Positions 35,867 through 44,811 of a stretch of 64,000 bases of DNA are shown piece by piece (the stretch's first letter is position 1; each line of letters starts with the position of its first letter). This DNA is from Pseudobacter ginsenosidimutans (GTDB lineage Bacteria > Bacteroidota > Bacteroidia > Chitinophagales > Chitinophagaceae). Location of the stretch: NCBI RefSeq assembly GCF_007970185.1, contig NZ_CP042431.1, positions 5,208,001-5,272,000 on the forward strand, in the 5' to 3' direction. The notes below the pieces were generated by a model. The model saw only the letters and a list, made by a program, of their open reading frames with translations, had not been told where the DNA came from and searched no databases. The position numbers and the translations under genes were made by a program.

Positions 35867-38188
35867 ATGAAAATAATATATAAGATTGCAAAAGCAGAGT
35901 TGAGAAACCTGTTCTATTCTCCTGTGGCCTGGTTTGTGATATTCCTGTTCTTCCTGACTGTATCTCTCATTTTTACCAAATCGCTGGATTTTATCAGCAA
36001 TATGCAGGAAGCAATGTCTGACCTGGACAGCAACTGGTCTGGGATCGACTCCAGCATAAGCAGCATGCTGTTCGACAATATAACGGATACGGGCAATCAG
36101 TATTTTTATCTTTTCATTCCCTTACTCACCATGGGACTGATCAACCGGGAGATCAGCAATGGTACCATCAGGTTGCTGTATTCCTCTCCCGTTACCACCC
36201 GCGAAATTGTGTTGGGTAAATACCTGGGGATCGTACTCTTCAATATGTTGCTGATTGGTATTATCGCCATTTTCCTGCTGGCATCCACAACATTGATACC
36301 GGCGGCTGAATTCAAGCTGGCCCTGTCGATCATATTCATGTATTTCCTGATGGTGAATGCCATGGCAGCGATCGGTTTGTTCATATCCTGCTTAACGGGT
36401 TACCAGATTGTAGCTGCTATCATCACTTTTGCTGTATTCTATCTGCTGGCCAACATCTCCAACCTCTGGCAGCAATATGATCTGATCCGGGATATCACAC
36501 ATTACCTTGCCATCACCCGCAAAGGAAGCAATCTGCTGAAAGGGCTCATAACCAGCAGGGATATTATTTACTTTTTGATGGTGATCAGCCTCTTCCTGGG
36601 TTATACCATGATCAGGCTGAAAAATACACAGCAACCGCAAAGCTGGTCCATGAATGCATTCAGGTATGCATCACTCACGCTCATCGTTATTATTGTGGGG
36701 TACTTCACTTCCAGACCAGGTTATATCGCCTATTACGATGCCACCAACCGGCAAACCAATACACTCCACCCTGCTATTCAGGAAACCATCAAAGAAATGG
36801 ACGGATCACCATTGACAGTTACACTGTATACGAATTTGCTGGATGGAAATGCAACAAGCCATGGACTGCCACAAAACCGGAATACATATATCTGGGAAGT
36901 CTGGGAACCCTATATCAGGTTCTATCCCAATATCAAATTCAGGTATGAATATTATTATGATGTAACGCAAAGGAACCATGATTTTTATACCAGGAAATAT
37001 CCGGGTAAATCACTGGAGGAGATCGTAGCGATTGAAGCAGAAATGCTGGAGATCCGCCCGTCCATTTTCAAAACGCCGGAGGAGATGAGGAAAATAATCA
37101 ACCTCATGCCCGAAGACGTGCATTTGGTGATGCAACTGGAGTATAAAGGGAAAAAAGAATTTCTGAGAACATACGAAGGGAACAGTCCCTGGCCATTACC
37201 AAACCATTTTGCGGCTACTTTCAAAAGACTGACCCGCCATAAAGAAGTTAAGATGGCATTTGTAACCGGGCATTATGAACGGAATATATTGAGCTGGGCA
37301 GGAAGAGAGTTTGGCTGGAATACCACCAGCAAGAAAGGGAAAAGGGCATTGATCAATGAAGGAGTGGATGCTGATACCATCTCGCTGCTCCATCAGGAAA
37401 TACCATCCGGCATCGATGCATTGGTGGTAGCAGACCCTAAATCACCCTATAGTCAGGAAGAACAGCAAAAGCTCATTGACTATCTCAGGAAAGGTGGTAA
37501 TGCTGTCTTCTTTACGGAAATAAAGAAGCAGTTCATACTGGCGCCCGTTCTTCAATCCATTGGCGTATATCCGGAAAACGGCGTCATTGTCAGACCAGAC
37601 AAACATGAAATGCCGCATATTTTCCAAACGATGCTGACAGACAGTGGTAATTACCTCGCAAAGGAACTCGTTATGGAAAACTTCCAGCGTTACAGGAAGG
37701 GCGGCGCATATGTGATGAATGAGGGAGCGCTGAACCTCAGCTACCAGGAAATCGATGGCTTCAAAATAGAGCCCATCATCAGTAAGTCCGGCAACGATGG
37801 TACCTGGATCGAAAACGGATTGCTCACGGTAGATTCGGCCCCACCTGTATTCTCTCCGGTTGAAGGCGATATCAAAAAAAACGAGTATGTCATTGGCCTG
37901 AAACTTTCCCGGAAAATCGGCAATAAGGAACAAAGGATCATTGTAACCGGTGATGCGGATTTTATGACAAGTACCCGTGGACGCAAGGGCGGACATAATC
38001 TTGCCTTGTACAGCTGGCCGCTTTACAACCAATATCCCGTATATGGTAACCTCGCGGAACCTGAAGACAGGATGGTGAAAATTTCCAATCACAAAGCCAG
38101 GCTGCTCACCCTCATTGCAGCTTATGGATGCTCCGCGCTGTTACTGTTGTTCGCCATCGTATTACTGGTTCGCAGAAAAAGAAAGTAA
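35867..38188 (+). CDS. Fused GldF-like permease and GldG-like periplasmic domain, copy 1
   Basis: 773 residues. The N-terminal 240 or so residues form an ABC-2 permease with six membrane helices (starting AELRNLFYSPVAWFVIF; TTREIVLGKYLGIVLFN is the typical GldF loop). A further helix near 265-285 leads into a GldG/ABC_transp_aux-type periplasmic domain (PLTVTLYTNLLDG, VAFVTGHYERN-type segment, IDYLRKGGNAVFFTE), and a last helix ends in RRKRK. In Flavobacterium these are two proteins; here they are one chain. Substrate unknown. A paralogue with the same layout lies at 40858-43167. Confidence 0.9.
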   Translation: MKIIYKIAKAELRNLFYSPVAWFVIFLFFLTVSLIFTKSLDFISNMQEAMSDLDSNWSGIDSSISSMLFDNITDTGNQYFYLFIPLLTMGLINREISNGTIRLLYSSPVTTREIVLGKYLGIVLFNMLLIGIIAIFLLASTTLIPAAEFKLALSIIFMYFLMVNAMAAIGLFISCLTGYQIVAAIITFAVFYLLANISNLWQQYDLIRDITHYLAITRKGSNLLKGLITSRDIIYFLMVISLFLGYTMIRLKNTQQPQSWSMNAFRYASLTLIVIIVGYFTSRPGYIAYYDATNRQTNTLHPAIQETIKEMDGSPLTVTLYTNLLDGNATSHGLPQNRNTYIWEVWEPYIRFYPNIKFRYEYYYDVTQRNHDFYTRKYPGKSLEEIVAIEAEMLEIRPSIFKTPEEMRKIINLMPEDVHLVMQLEYKGKKEFLRTYEGNSPWPLPNHFAATFKRLTRHKEVKMAFVTGHYERNILSWAGREFGWNTTSKKGKRALINEGVDADTISLLHQEIPSGIDALVVADPKSPYSQEEQQKLIDYLRKGGNAVFFTEIKKQFILAPVLQSIGVYPENGVIVRPDKHEMPHIFQTMLTDSGNYLAKELVMENFQRYRKGGAYVMNEGALNLSYQEIDGFKIEPIISKSGNDGTWIENGLLTVDSAPPVFSPVEGDIKKNEYVIGLKLSRKIGNKEQRIIVTGDADFMTSTRGRKGGHNLALYSWPLYNQYPVYGNLAEPEDRMVKISNHKARLLTLIAAYGCSALLLLFAIVLLVRRKRK

Positions 38189-38219
38189 TCATCTAACAGT
38201 CACCTATAAATATTTCATC

Positions 38220-39503
38220 ATGTTCCTCACGGATGATCAAACCATTGAAGACCTCCGGCTGTTTGCTAAAAGAGAAAGGACTGGTATCTATGATATCTAC
38301 AACAATACTTCCACACGCGGTGGTGAAATATTGCTGGGCAATATGTTCAGAAATCCATTGTCCGATCTGCAGGCTATAACCAAACGCTCCACTGCCATTT
38401 CTGCGTTTGCCCGGCTGCAAACAGCTTTCCCATTCAATCCCGGCCTGCTGGATAGTGTGGAGAAATACATCTTGCAGGATGAAGTGAATCACACACAGAA
38501 AGGAGTACTGGGAGAAAAGGAGATCAGTGCCGGCGTAACGGCGCTGATCGAACTGCTGCATGCCATCAGAAATTTTCTGGAATCAGGCTCCATCGTTCAG
38601 GTGCCCATGCTGGATGAAGAAAGAAAAGAAACCTTACAAATACTGTTACACGCTTCCCTCGAACCGATATTCAGAGAGAAGCCCGGCCATAAACTGAGTT
38701 TCGGAGCATTGACCGCCTTCGATGTTTTGCTGCGCATGAAAGAGCGGGAGAAAGTAATGGAAGTGCTCAATTTCATTTATCTGCTGGATGTTTATATCTC
38801 TGTTGCACAGGTGGCCAATAAAAGGAAGTTCGTGTTTCCCGTGGCGTATTCCAAAGGCAGTAATGTTTTGAAAGTGGAGGGAGTGTATCATCCTGAACTA
38901 AAAAATCCTGTTGCGAACGACCTGCACATGCACACCGGAAAATCAGTAGTATTCCTCACAGGAGCGAATATGGCCGGTAAATCCACTTTCCTGCGTTCAT
39001 TCAGTACTGCTGTGTATGTAGCGCATATGGGCTTTCCTGTAGCTGCTCAGCGTCTTGAGTTTTCAGTGATGGATGGCGTGCTAACCACCATCAACCTGCC
39101 CGATAATTTAGGCATTGGTGCTTCTCATTTTTATGCAGAAGTATTGCGGGTGAAGAAAGTTGCTACGGAACTGCATGCAGGAAAATCACTGTTTGTACTT
39201 TTCGATGAACTGTTCAGAGGCACCAACGTAAAAGATGCACACGAAGGAACCGTGGCGGTGACGAAAGCATTTGCCGGGAAAAAAGACAGCCTCTTTTTGA
39301 TCTCATCGCATATCGTAGAAGCAGGAGATGAGCTGAAACAAAAAAACAATATCGGTTTTCATTTCCTCCCAACACGTATGAACGGAACTGTCCCCGAATA
39401 TACATACACGTTGCAAGAAGGCATCACCGATGATCGCCACGGCATGATCATCATCCATAACGAAGGAATATTGGAAACATTAAAAAACGGACGCAAATCA
39501 TGA
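38220..39503 (+). CDS. MutS-like ATPase without mismatch-recognition domain
   Basis: 427 residues from the ATG at 38220. The frame reaches back to 38115, but that part overlaps the GldFG gene and is not needed. The N-terminal 200 residues are helical and correspond to the MutS lever/core. The ATPase domain has Walker A TGANMAGKSTFLRSF (G248-T256), a segment LPDNLGIGASHFYAEVLRVK, Walker B VLFDELFRGTN (D329, E330), and ISSHIVEAGDEL. Domain I of MutS, which carries the FxE mismatch-reading motif, is missing, so ordinary mismatch repair is unlikely. It starts 31 bases after the GldFG gene and overlaps the next MutS-like gene by 4 bases (ATGA). Confidence 0.88.
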   Translation: MFLTDDQTIEDLRLFAKRERTGIYDIYNNTSTRGGEILLGNMFRNPLSDLQAITKRSTAISAFARLQTAFPFNPGLLDSVEKYILQDEVNHTQKGVLGEKEISAGVTALIELLHAIRNFLESGSIVQVPMLDEERKETLQILLHASLEPIFREKPGHKLSFGALTAFDVLLRMKEREKVMEVLNFIYLLDVYISVAQVANKRKFVFPVAYSKGSNVLKVEGVYHPELKNPVANDLHMHTGKSVVFLTGANMAGKSTFLRSFSTAVYVAHMGFPVAAQRLEFSVMDGVLTTINLPDNLGIGASHFYAEVLRVKKVATELHAGKSLFVLFDELFRGTNVKDAHEGTVAVTKAFAGKKDSLFLISSHIVEAGDELKQKNNIGFHFLPTRMNGTVPEYTYTLQEGITDDRHGMIIIHNEGILETLKNGRKS

Positions 39504-40815
39504 GTTTTACTATAGACAGACAGTCGCAGGACGAATTAAACCTGATGGGAAAGTTCAGACAGGGGTCAGTGTACTTCCTGTTCAATCAGGTTAAATCACG
39601 CGGGGGGAACAGCTGCTCGAAAGACTGTACAAAAATCCGCTGACCAACGCGCAGGCTATCAACGAAAGAAGCAGCATTTTCTCTTTCTTTCAGAAGGCTG
39701 AATTGCAATGGCCATTTGATGCACAGCAAGTGCAGCAAATGCAGGAGTACACAGATGCCAGCAGTGGAAAAGGACAATTGTTCAATTACCTGCATATCAT
39801 CGTCAGAAAATCATTGGCTGCGCTCACCCGTGATGAGCGATACAAAAAACTCATTCAGGGTTTACAGGCCACCATCGTTACCCTTAAGAAATGCCAGTCG
39901 ATCGTGGAGTTGCTATATCAACAACCCGGGCCTTACCAGTCCAGAGCTGCTACGATGAGAACGGTGCTCAGCCAGGCAACTTTCACACAACTGATAGAAA
40001 CAGATATTTATGCCGCGATCTCTGTAAAGAAACTTGCAGAGTACGATCATTTGCTGAAAAGCAAACTCAGCAATGATATACGTATACTGCTTCAGTTCAT
40101 TGCGGAACTCGATGTCAATATTGCTGTTGGCCGGGTAGCTGCAAAAAATGGTCTTGCATGGGCGCATGCACAGCCTGAAGAAGCCAATATTTTCAATGCT
40201 ACCAACCTCAGGCATCCCTGTATTGAGAAAGCGATCGGTAACGATATCGCCATGCAGGCAAAGAGCAATGTGGTTTTTCTCACCGGGGCCAATATGGCCG
40301 GTAAATCTACCTGGATGAAAACCATCGGCATCTCTGTGTACCTCGCCCATATCGGATTTCCGGTAGCGGCAGATACCATGGAGTTTTCTGTAAGAGAAGG
40401 CATTTATTCCAGTATCAACGTGGCGGATAATATCGCACTTGGCTACAGCCATTTTTATGCAGAAGTGGTGCGGGTGAAAAATGCTGCTGATGCTACAGCC
40501 ACCGGAAAGCATCTGCTGCTGATGTTTGATGAATTGTTCAAAGGCACGAATGTGAAAGATGCATTCGATGGCACCCTGGCCGTAACAGAAGCTTTTGCTG
40601 AATACAGGAACTGTCTGTTCATCGTGAGTACGCATATCATTGAAGTGGGAGAGAAGCTGACAAACAAACCAAATATTCAATTCAAATTTATGCCCACTGT
40701 GCTGGAAGGAAGCGTACCACGATATACTTACCAACTCAAAGACGGTATCACAGAAGACAGACAGGGCATGATGATCATCAGCAATGAAGGTATCCTGCAG
40801 CTGATTGAAGGGTAA
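39500..40815 (+). pseudogene. Second MutS-like ATPase, frameshifted at a G6 run
   Basis: The ATG at 39500 overlaps the stop of the first MutS-like gene. Translation runs MSFTIDRQSQDELNLMGKFR to the six G at 39602-39607 and then meets a stop at about 39642. One extra G would continue it as GEQLLERLYKNPLTNAQA, which aligns with GEILLGNMFRNPLSDLQA of the first copy. The rest is a full MutS-like ATPase: Walker A TGANMAGKSTWMKTI, Walker B MFDELFKGTN, VSTHIIEVGEKL. The intact product would have about 438 residues; in the sequence as given, a restart near 39703 would give 370. Real slippage and a sequencing error are both possible. Confidence 0.8.
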
Positions 40816-40857
40816 ATGCCCATCCTCCATAAACTATCATAGTAATAAAAGAAAACA

Positions 40858-43167
40858 ATGAAAATAATTTTCAAGATTGCCCGGGCGGAGCTGAGGAACC
40901 TGTTCTATTCTCCGATTGCATGGGTTACCCTCGTGGTGTTTTTTGTGATCAGCGGAATGCAATTCATCAACCCGCTGAGAACGATGGCTATCCAACAGGA
41001 ATTGTTACAAGCCAACAGTCCCGGTTGGAACGGGTTCAGAGGCCCGCTGACCTTTGCTTTGTTCAACGATACCATCAAGCACATGTTGCAATATCTGTAT
41101 TTCTTCCTGCCCCTGCTCACCATGGGAGTGATCAACCGGGAAGTGAATTCAGGCACCATGAAACTGTTGAATTCTTCTCCCGTAAGTATCCGGGAGATTG
41201 TGATGGGTAAATTTCTGGGACTCACCGGATTCAACCTCGCACTGATGTCGGTGATCGCTCTCATGCTGTTCACGGGTTACTTCACCATTCAGCATGCAGA
41301 GTTTGCGTGGTACTGTTCCATGTTGTTAGGGTTCTTTCTGCTCACCAGCACTTATATGGCCATCGGCCTGTATATTTCTACGCTTACCAGTTACCAGATC
41401 GTGGCGGGTATTGCTACTTTCTTCGCATTCATCATACTTGGAATGATGGGAAAAATCGGACAGGAATATGATCTCTTCAGAGATATCACCTGGTTCATTT
41501 CACTCGCAGGCAGAACCGATTTTATGTTCAACGGCCTCATCACTACCAGAGATCTGTTCTATTTTCTGCTGGTGATTGTGCTCTTCCTTGGATTGACCAC
41601 ACTTAAACTGAAAAGTTTGCAGGAGTCGAAAAAATGGACGGTTTCCTTTACGAGACACCTACTATTGATCCTGACAGTACTGACCCTGGGATATTTCAGT
41701 TCCAGACCTGGCCATATAGGCTATCTGGACGTTACCAGTAACAAATTGAATACGCTTGACTCCACCACTCAGGGTGTGTTGAAAGAACTCGACGGATCTC
41801 CTCTTACCGTAACCCTTTATGCAAATTTACTGGGACGCGGTTACGACGCAGGATCGCCGGCATCCAGGAATGCCTATATCTGGGGCTTCTGGGAAAAATA
41901 CATCCGCTTCTATCCGAACATACAATTCAAATACGAATATTATTATGATATAAAAAAAGGAGATAGCGGTTTATTCAAAAGTTATCCGGGCAAAACAATC
42001 CATCAGATCGCCAAACAGGTAGCCAGGATGTTTAAGGTTGACCTGGCAGATTTAAAAAAACCAGGAGCCATCGACACCATGACAGATCTCAGCAGGGAAG
42101 ATCAGTGGAAACTGATCATGGAGTTGGAGTACAAAGGGAATAAATCACTTTTGCGAATCTATGATATGCCGATCTGGCCAGATCCATCACATGTTTCAGC
42201 CAGCATCCGCAAACTGACCAGGAATAATATTCCCAAAGTGATGTTTACTACAGGTAATTGGGAACGCAGCCCCTGGAGAAATGGCGAAAGAGAATATGGA
42301 TTGCATACCAATCTTCAGGCTAAGCGAGAAGCCATGACGAATATGGGCCTGGACGCCGATACCATTTCTTTATTGCGCCATGATATTCCAGCCAATACAA
42401 AATTACTGGCAGTTGCCGATCCCCGTTCGGCCCTCCAGCCATCGGAGCAAGAAAAAATCCTTCAATATATCGAGAATGGCGGTAATGCAATTTTTTACGG
42501 TGAAGCAGGAAAGCAGCAAATCCTTAACCCGATATTGAACACCATGGGTGTTACATTGGAGAATGGAAGACTGGTTAGGCCCCACCTTCACGCAGCATCG
42601 GATGCATTCAGGCTGATGCTGAACAAGGCCGGTGTTTACCTGGCCCAAACTTCCTATATGCAGTCGGCACAAAAATTCGGGGTAGAGAAAGCAGCTCCTA
42701 ATGCTGTTTTTTCAGGATTTTGCGATATCAGTTTTAAGGACACGAATGGATTCAAAATAGAACCGATCATTCAAATGCCTGGTGCGAAAAATATCTGGAT
42801 TGAAAATGGTTTATACGTAGCAGACTCGGCTAAACCAATTTTTTCCCCGGAAGAAGGTGATCTGCAAAAAGAAGTTTACACCATCGGTCTAAAACTGACC
42901 CGGATGATCAACAACAAAGAACAACGGATCATCGTAACAAGTGACGCCGATTTTATGACCGTAATTAACTCCATTGAATTGGGGTTGTACAGCTGGCTGG
43001 TGTATAATGAATACCCGGTGTACATTCCAAATATTTATCACAAAGACAGATGGCTGACCATCGGAAAAAATCCGGCTAAAGTACTATGGTACGTTTATGC
43101 GTATGGATTGCCTGGTTTGCTGTTACTCACAGGAACCATTTTGCTGATCAGAAGAAAAAGAAAGTAA
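40858..43167 (+). CDS. Fused GldF-like permease and GldG-like periplasmic domain, copy 2
   Basis: 769 residues, the same plan as the 35867 gene: KIIFKIARAELRNLFYSPIAW, six N-terminal helices, the IREIVMGKFLGLTGFN loop, a GldG-type periplasmic domain (GSPLTVTLYANLLGRG, ILQYIENGGNAIFYGE) and a C-terminal helix ending RRKRK. The two copies align over their whole length with many substitutions, so the duplication is not recent. It has no ATPase gene of its own; it may pair with copy 1 as a heterodimer driven by the GldA-like protein. It is the last gene before a strong terminator. Confidence 0.9.
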   Translation: MKIIFKIARAELRNLFYSPIAWVTLVVFFVISGMQFINPLRTMAIQQELLQANSPGWNGFRGPLTFALFNDTIKHMLQYLYFFLPLLTMGVINREVNSGTMKLLNSSPVSIREIVMGKFLGLTGFNLALMSVIALMLFTGYFTIQHAEFAWYCSMLLGFFLLTSTYMAIGLYISTLTSYQIVAGIATFFAFIILGMMGKIGQEYDLFRDITWFISLAGRTDFMFNGLITTRDLFYFLLVIVLFLGLTTLKLKSLQESKKWTVSFTRHLLLILTVLTLGYFSSRPGHIGYLDVTSNKLNTLDSTTQGVLKELDGSPLTVTLYANLLGRGYDAGSPASRNAYIWGFWEKYIRFYPNIQFKYEYYYDIKKGDSGLFKSYPGKTIHQIAKQVARMFKVDLADLKKPGAIDTMTDLSREDQWKLIMELEYKGNKSLLRIYDMPIWPDPSHVSASIRKLTRNNIPKVMFTTGNWERSPWRNGEREYGLHTNLQAKREAMTNMGLDADTISLLRHDIPANTKLLAVADPRSALQPSEQEKILQYIENGGNAIFYGEAGKQQILNPILNTMGVTLENGRLVRPHLHAASDAFRLMLNKAGVYLAQTSYMQSAQKFGVEKAAPNAVFSGFCDISFKDTNGFKIEPIIQMPGAKNIWIENGLYVADSAKPIFSPEEGDLQKEVYTIGLKLTRMINNKEQRIIVTSDADFMTVINSIELGLYSWLVYNEYPVYIPNIYHKDRWLTIGKNPAKVLWYVYAYGLPGLLLLTGTILLIRRKRK

Positions 43168-43202
43168 TAGCCATAAAAACCAATGCCTGACATGAAGCAT
43201 GG

Positions 43203-43237
43203 AAACCCGCTCACTCCGGTGATTGCGGGTTTTTTTG
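43203..43237 (+). terminator. Terminator of the sigma-SusCD-ABC-MutS run
   Basis: AAACCCGC ... GCGGGTTT with an inner TCAC/GTGA pairing, followed by seven T. It lies 36 bases after the stop of the second GldFG gene. Confidence 0.85.
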
Positions 43238-43283
43238 TATCCTAATAAAATCCCCAAAAAATAAACCTAACTCAACAACTGAA

Positions 43284-43321
43284 AATTGAAAAAGGGTGCC
43301 TCAATTACTTTTGAGACACCC
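43284..43321 (-). terminator. Terminator of the RND efflux operon
   Basis: On the minus strand GGGTGTCTCAA, a 6-base loop and TTGAGGCACCC form an 11-pair stem with one mismatch, followed by TTTTTC. It lies 31 bases beyond the stop at 43352. Confidence 0.75.
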
Positions 43322-43351
43322 ACTTCAACTTCAACCGATACCCATACATAT

Positions 43352-44797
43352 TTATTTGTAACCCCCGCCCAGTGAACGGTAGAGCTCAACAACAACGCCG
43401 AGCTGGCTGCGCTGGATGGTGGCTACATTAAGCTCTGCCTGCAGTGCATTGGTCTGCGCGGTGATCACTTCAAGATAATTCGCCATGTCTGATTTGAACA
43501 GCAACTGTGCATTCTGCACAGCGGAACGCAATGTGTCTACCTGTGCATCGGCAATCACACGCTGTTCTTTGAGTTTCACAGTCCGGGTAAGTGCATTGCT
43601 CACTTCTGAAGTGGCCTGCAATACACTCTGACGGAAATTAGCTACTGCTTCATCACGCTGTGATTTAGCCACCTCATAGTTGGTCTTGAGATTGCGGCGA
43701 TTGAAGATAGGCTGCAAAAGGGTTCCTGTTGCCAGTCCAAACAATGAATTGGGAACACTCCACCAGTTGCTGGCCTTGAATGATTCAAGACCGCCACCTG
43801 CTGTGATATTGAGCGCAGGATACATATTTGCCTGCTGCAATCCCACACGTGCATTCGCAACGGTGAGAGCCATTTCGCTGCTGCGAACATCGGGCCTGCG
43901 ACTTACCATGGCAATGGGAAGACCGGCAGACAATTGTTCGCGCAGTGTTTGCTGGCTCAGCGTGCTTCTGCCTTCGATGGTGCCGGGATTTTGTCCGGTT
44001 AATAACTGCAATGCATTTTCCTGCAATACGATGCTCTCTTCCAGTTGCGGGATCAGCAGGGCAGTGGCCTGCCTTTGTGATTCCACCTGCTGAACGGCCA
44101 GTGTGGTAACGGAGCCGCCATCGCGGAGTGCGCGGGTGGCCAGCACCAGGCTGTCGTTCAGCAAAAGATTGTTCTTCGTGATCTCGAGCTGCTTATCCAG
44201 CATCAGGAGATTATAATAACCCTGAGCAATATCCGAAATGAGTTGTGTCTGAACAGCTTTCACTGCTTCCTGTTGCTGCAGGTAAGAAGCGATGGTCACT
44301 TCCTGCTGACGGCGGATCTTTCCCCAGATATCGGCTTCCCAGCTGAAGTTCAGCGATGTCACATAATTCTCCACATAAGATTTGCCGAGGAATGTGCCTA
44401 CGCTGAGGCCGTTCAAACTATTGTCAGACGGACGGTTGATGCTTCCCTGGATCTGAAGGTTCACATCCGGTAGCTGAAGCAGCTTCGCCTGTCTTACCTG
44501 TTGTTGGGCCTGATCCATTCTTTTGATGGCGGCCTGCAGGTTATTGTTATACGTGATGCCTTTACTGATCAGGCCCTGAAGGGCCGGATCAGTAAAGAAT
44601 TCTTTCCATTGTATATCCGCAATGCTGCTGGTATCTGCATAGCTCACTGCATTAGCGGAGTCCGCAGCAATGAACTGTTGCGGCAAAGGCAGTTCAGGAC
44701 GCTGATAGTTCTTGCCCACTTTGCAGGCAGATAGGAATCCTGCAAAGGCCAGCGCCACAGCAATGCTTTTATATAATTTGGTGTTGATGGTTGTCAT
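43352..44797 (-). CDS. RND efflux outer-membrane factor (NodT/OprM family)
   Basis: 481 residues. The lipoprotein signal ends GFLSACKVGKNYQRPELPLP, the classic beginning of the family. Two repeated outer-membrane efflux halves follow, with long coiled-coil helices (NNLQAAIKRMDQAQQQVRQAK) and LPIAMVSRRPDVRSSEMAL. It forms the TolC-like exit duct, joined to the RND pump and adaptor encoded just upstream. It begins 14 bases after the pump gene. Confidence 0.95.
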   Translation of the reverse strand: MTTINTKLYKSIAVALAFAGFLSACKVGKNYQRPELPLPQQFIAADSANAVSYADTSSIADIQWKEFFTDPALQGLISKGITYNNNLQAAIKRMDQAQQQVRQAKLLQLPDVNLQIQGSINRPSDNSLNGLSVGTFLGKSYVENYVTSLNFSWEADIWGKIRRQQEVTIASYLQQQEAVKAVQTQLISDIAQGYYNLLMLDKQLEITKNNLLLNDSLVLATRALRDGGSVTTLAVQQVESQRQATALLIPQLEESIVLQENALQLLTGQNPGTIEGRSTLSQQTLREQLSAGLPIAMVSRRPDVRSSEMALTVANARVGLQQANMYPALNITAGGGLESFKASNWWSVPNSLFGLATGTLLQPIFNRRNLKTNYEVAKSQRDEAVANFRQSVLQATSEVSNALTRTVKLKEQRVIADAQVDTLRSAVQNAQLLFKSDMANYLEVITAQTNALQAELNVATIQRSQLGVVVELYRSLGGGYK

Positions 44798-44811
44798 ACT
44801 TCGATTATTAA

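Noticed and set aside
39913-40830. 305-residue minus-strand frame opposite the second MutS gene
   Set aside because: Low-complexity antisense product; the plus strand has clear Walker motifs.
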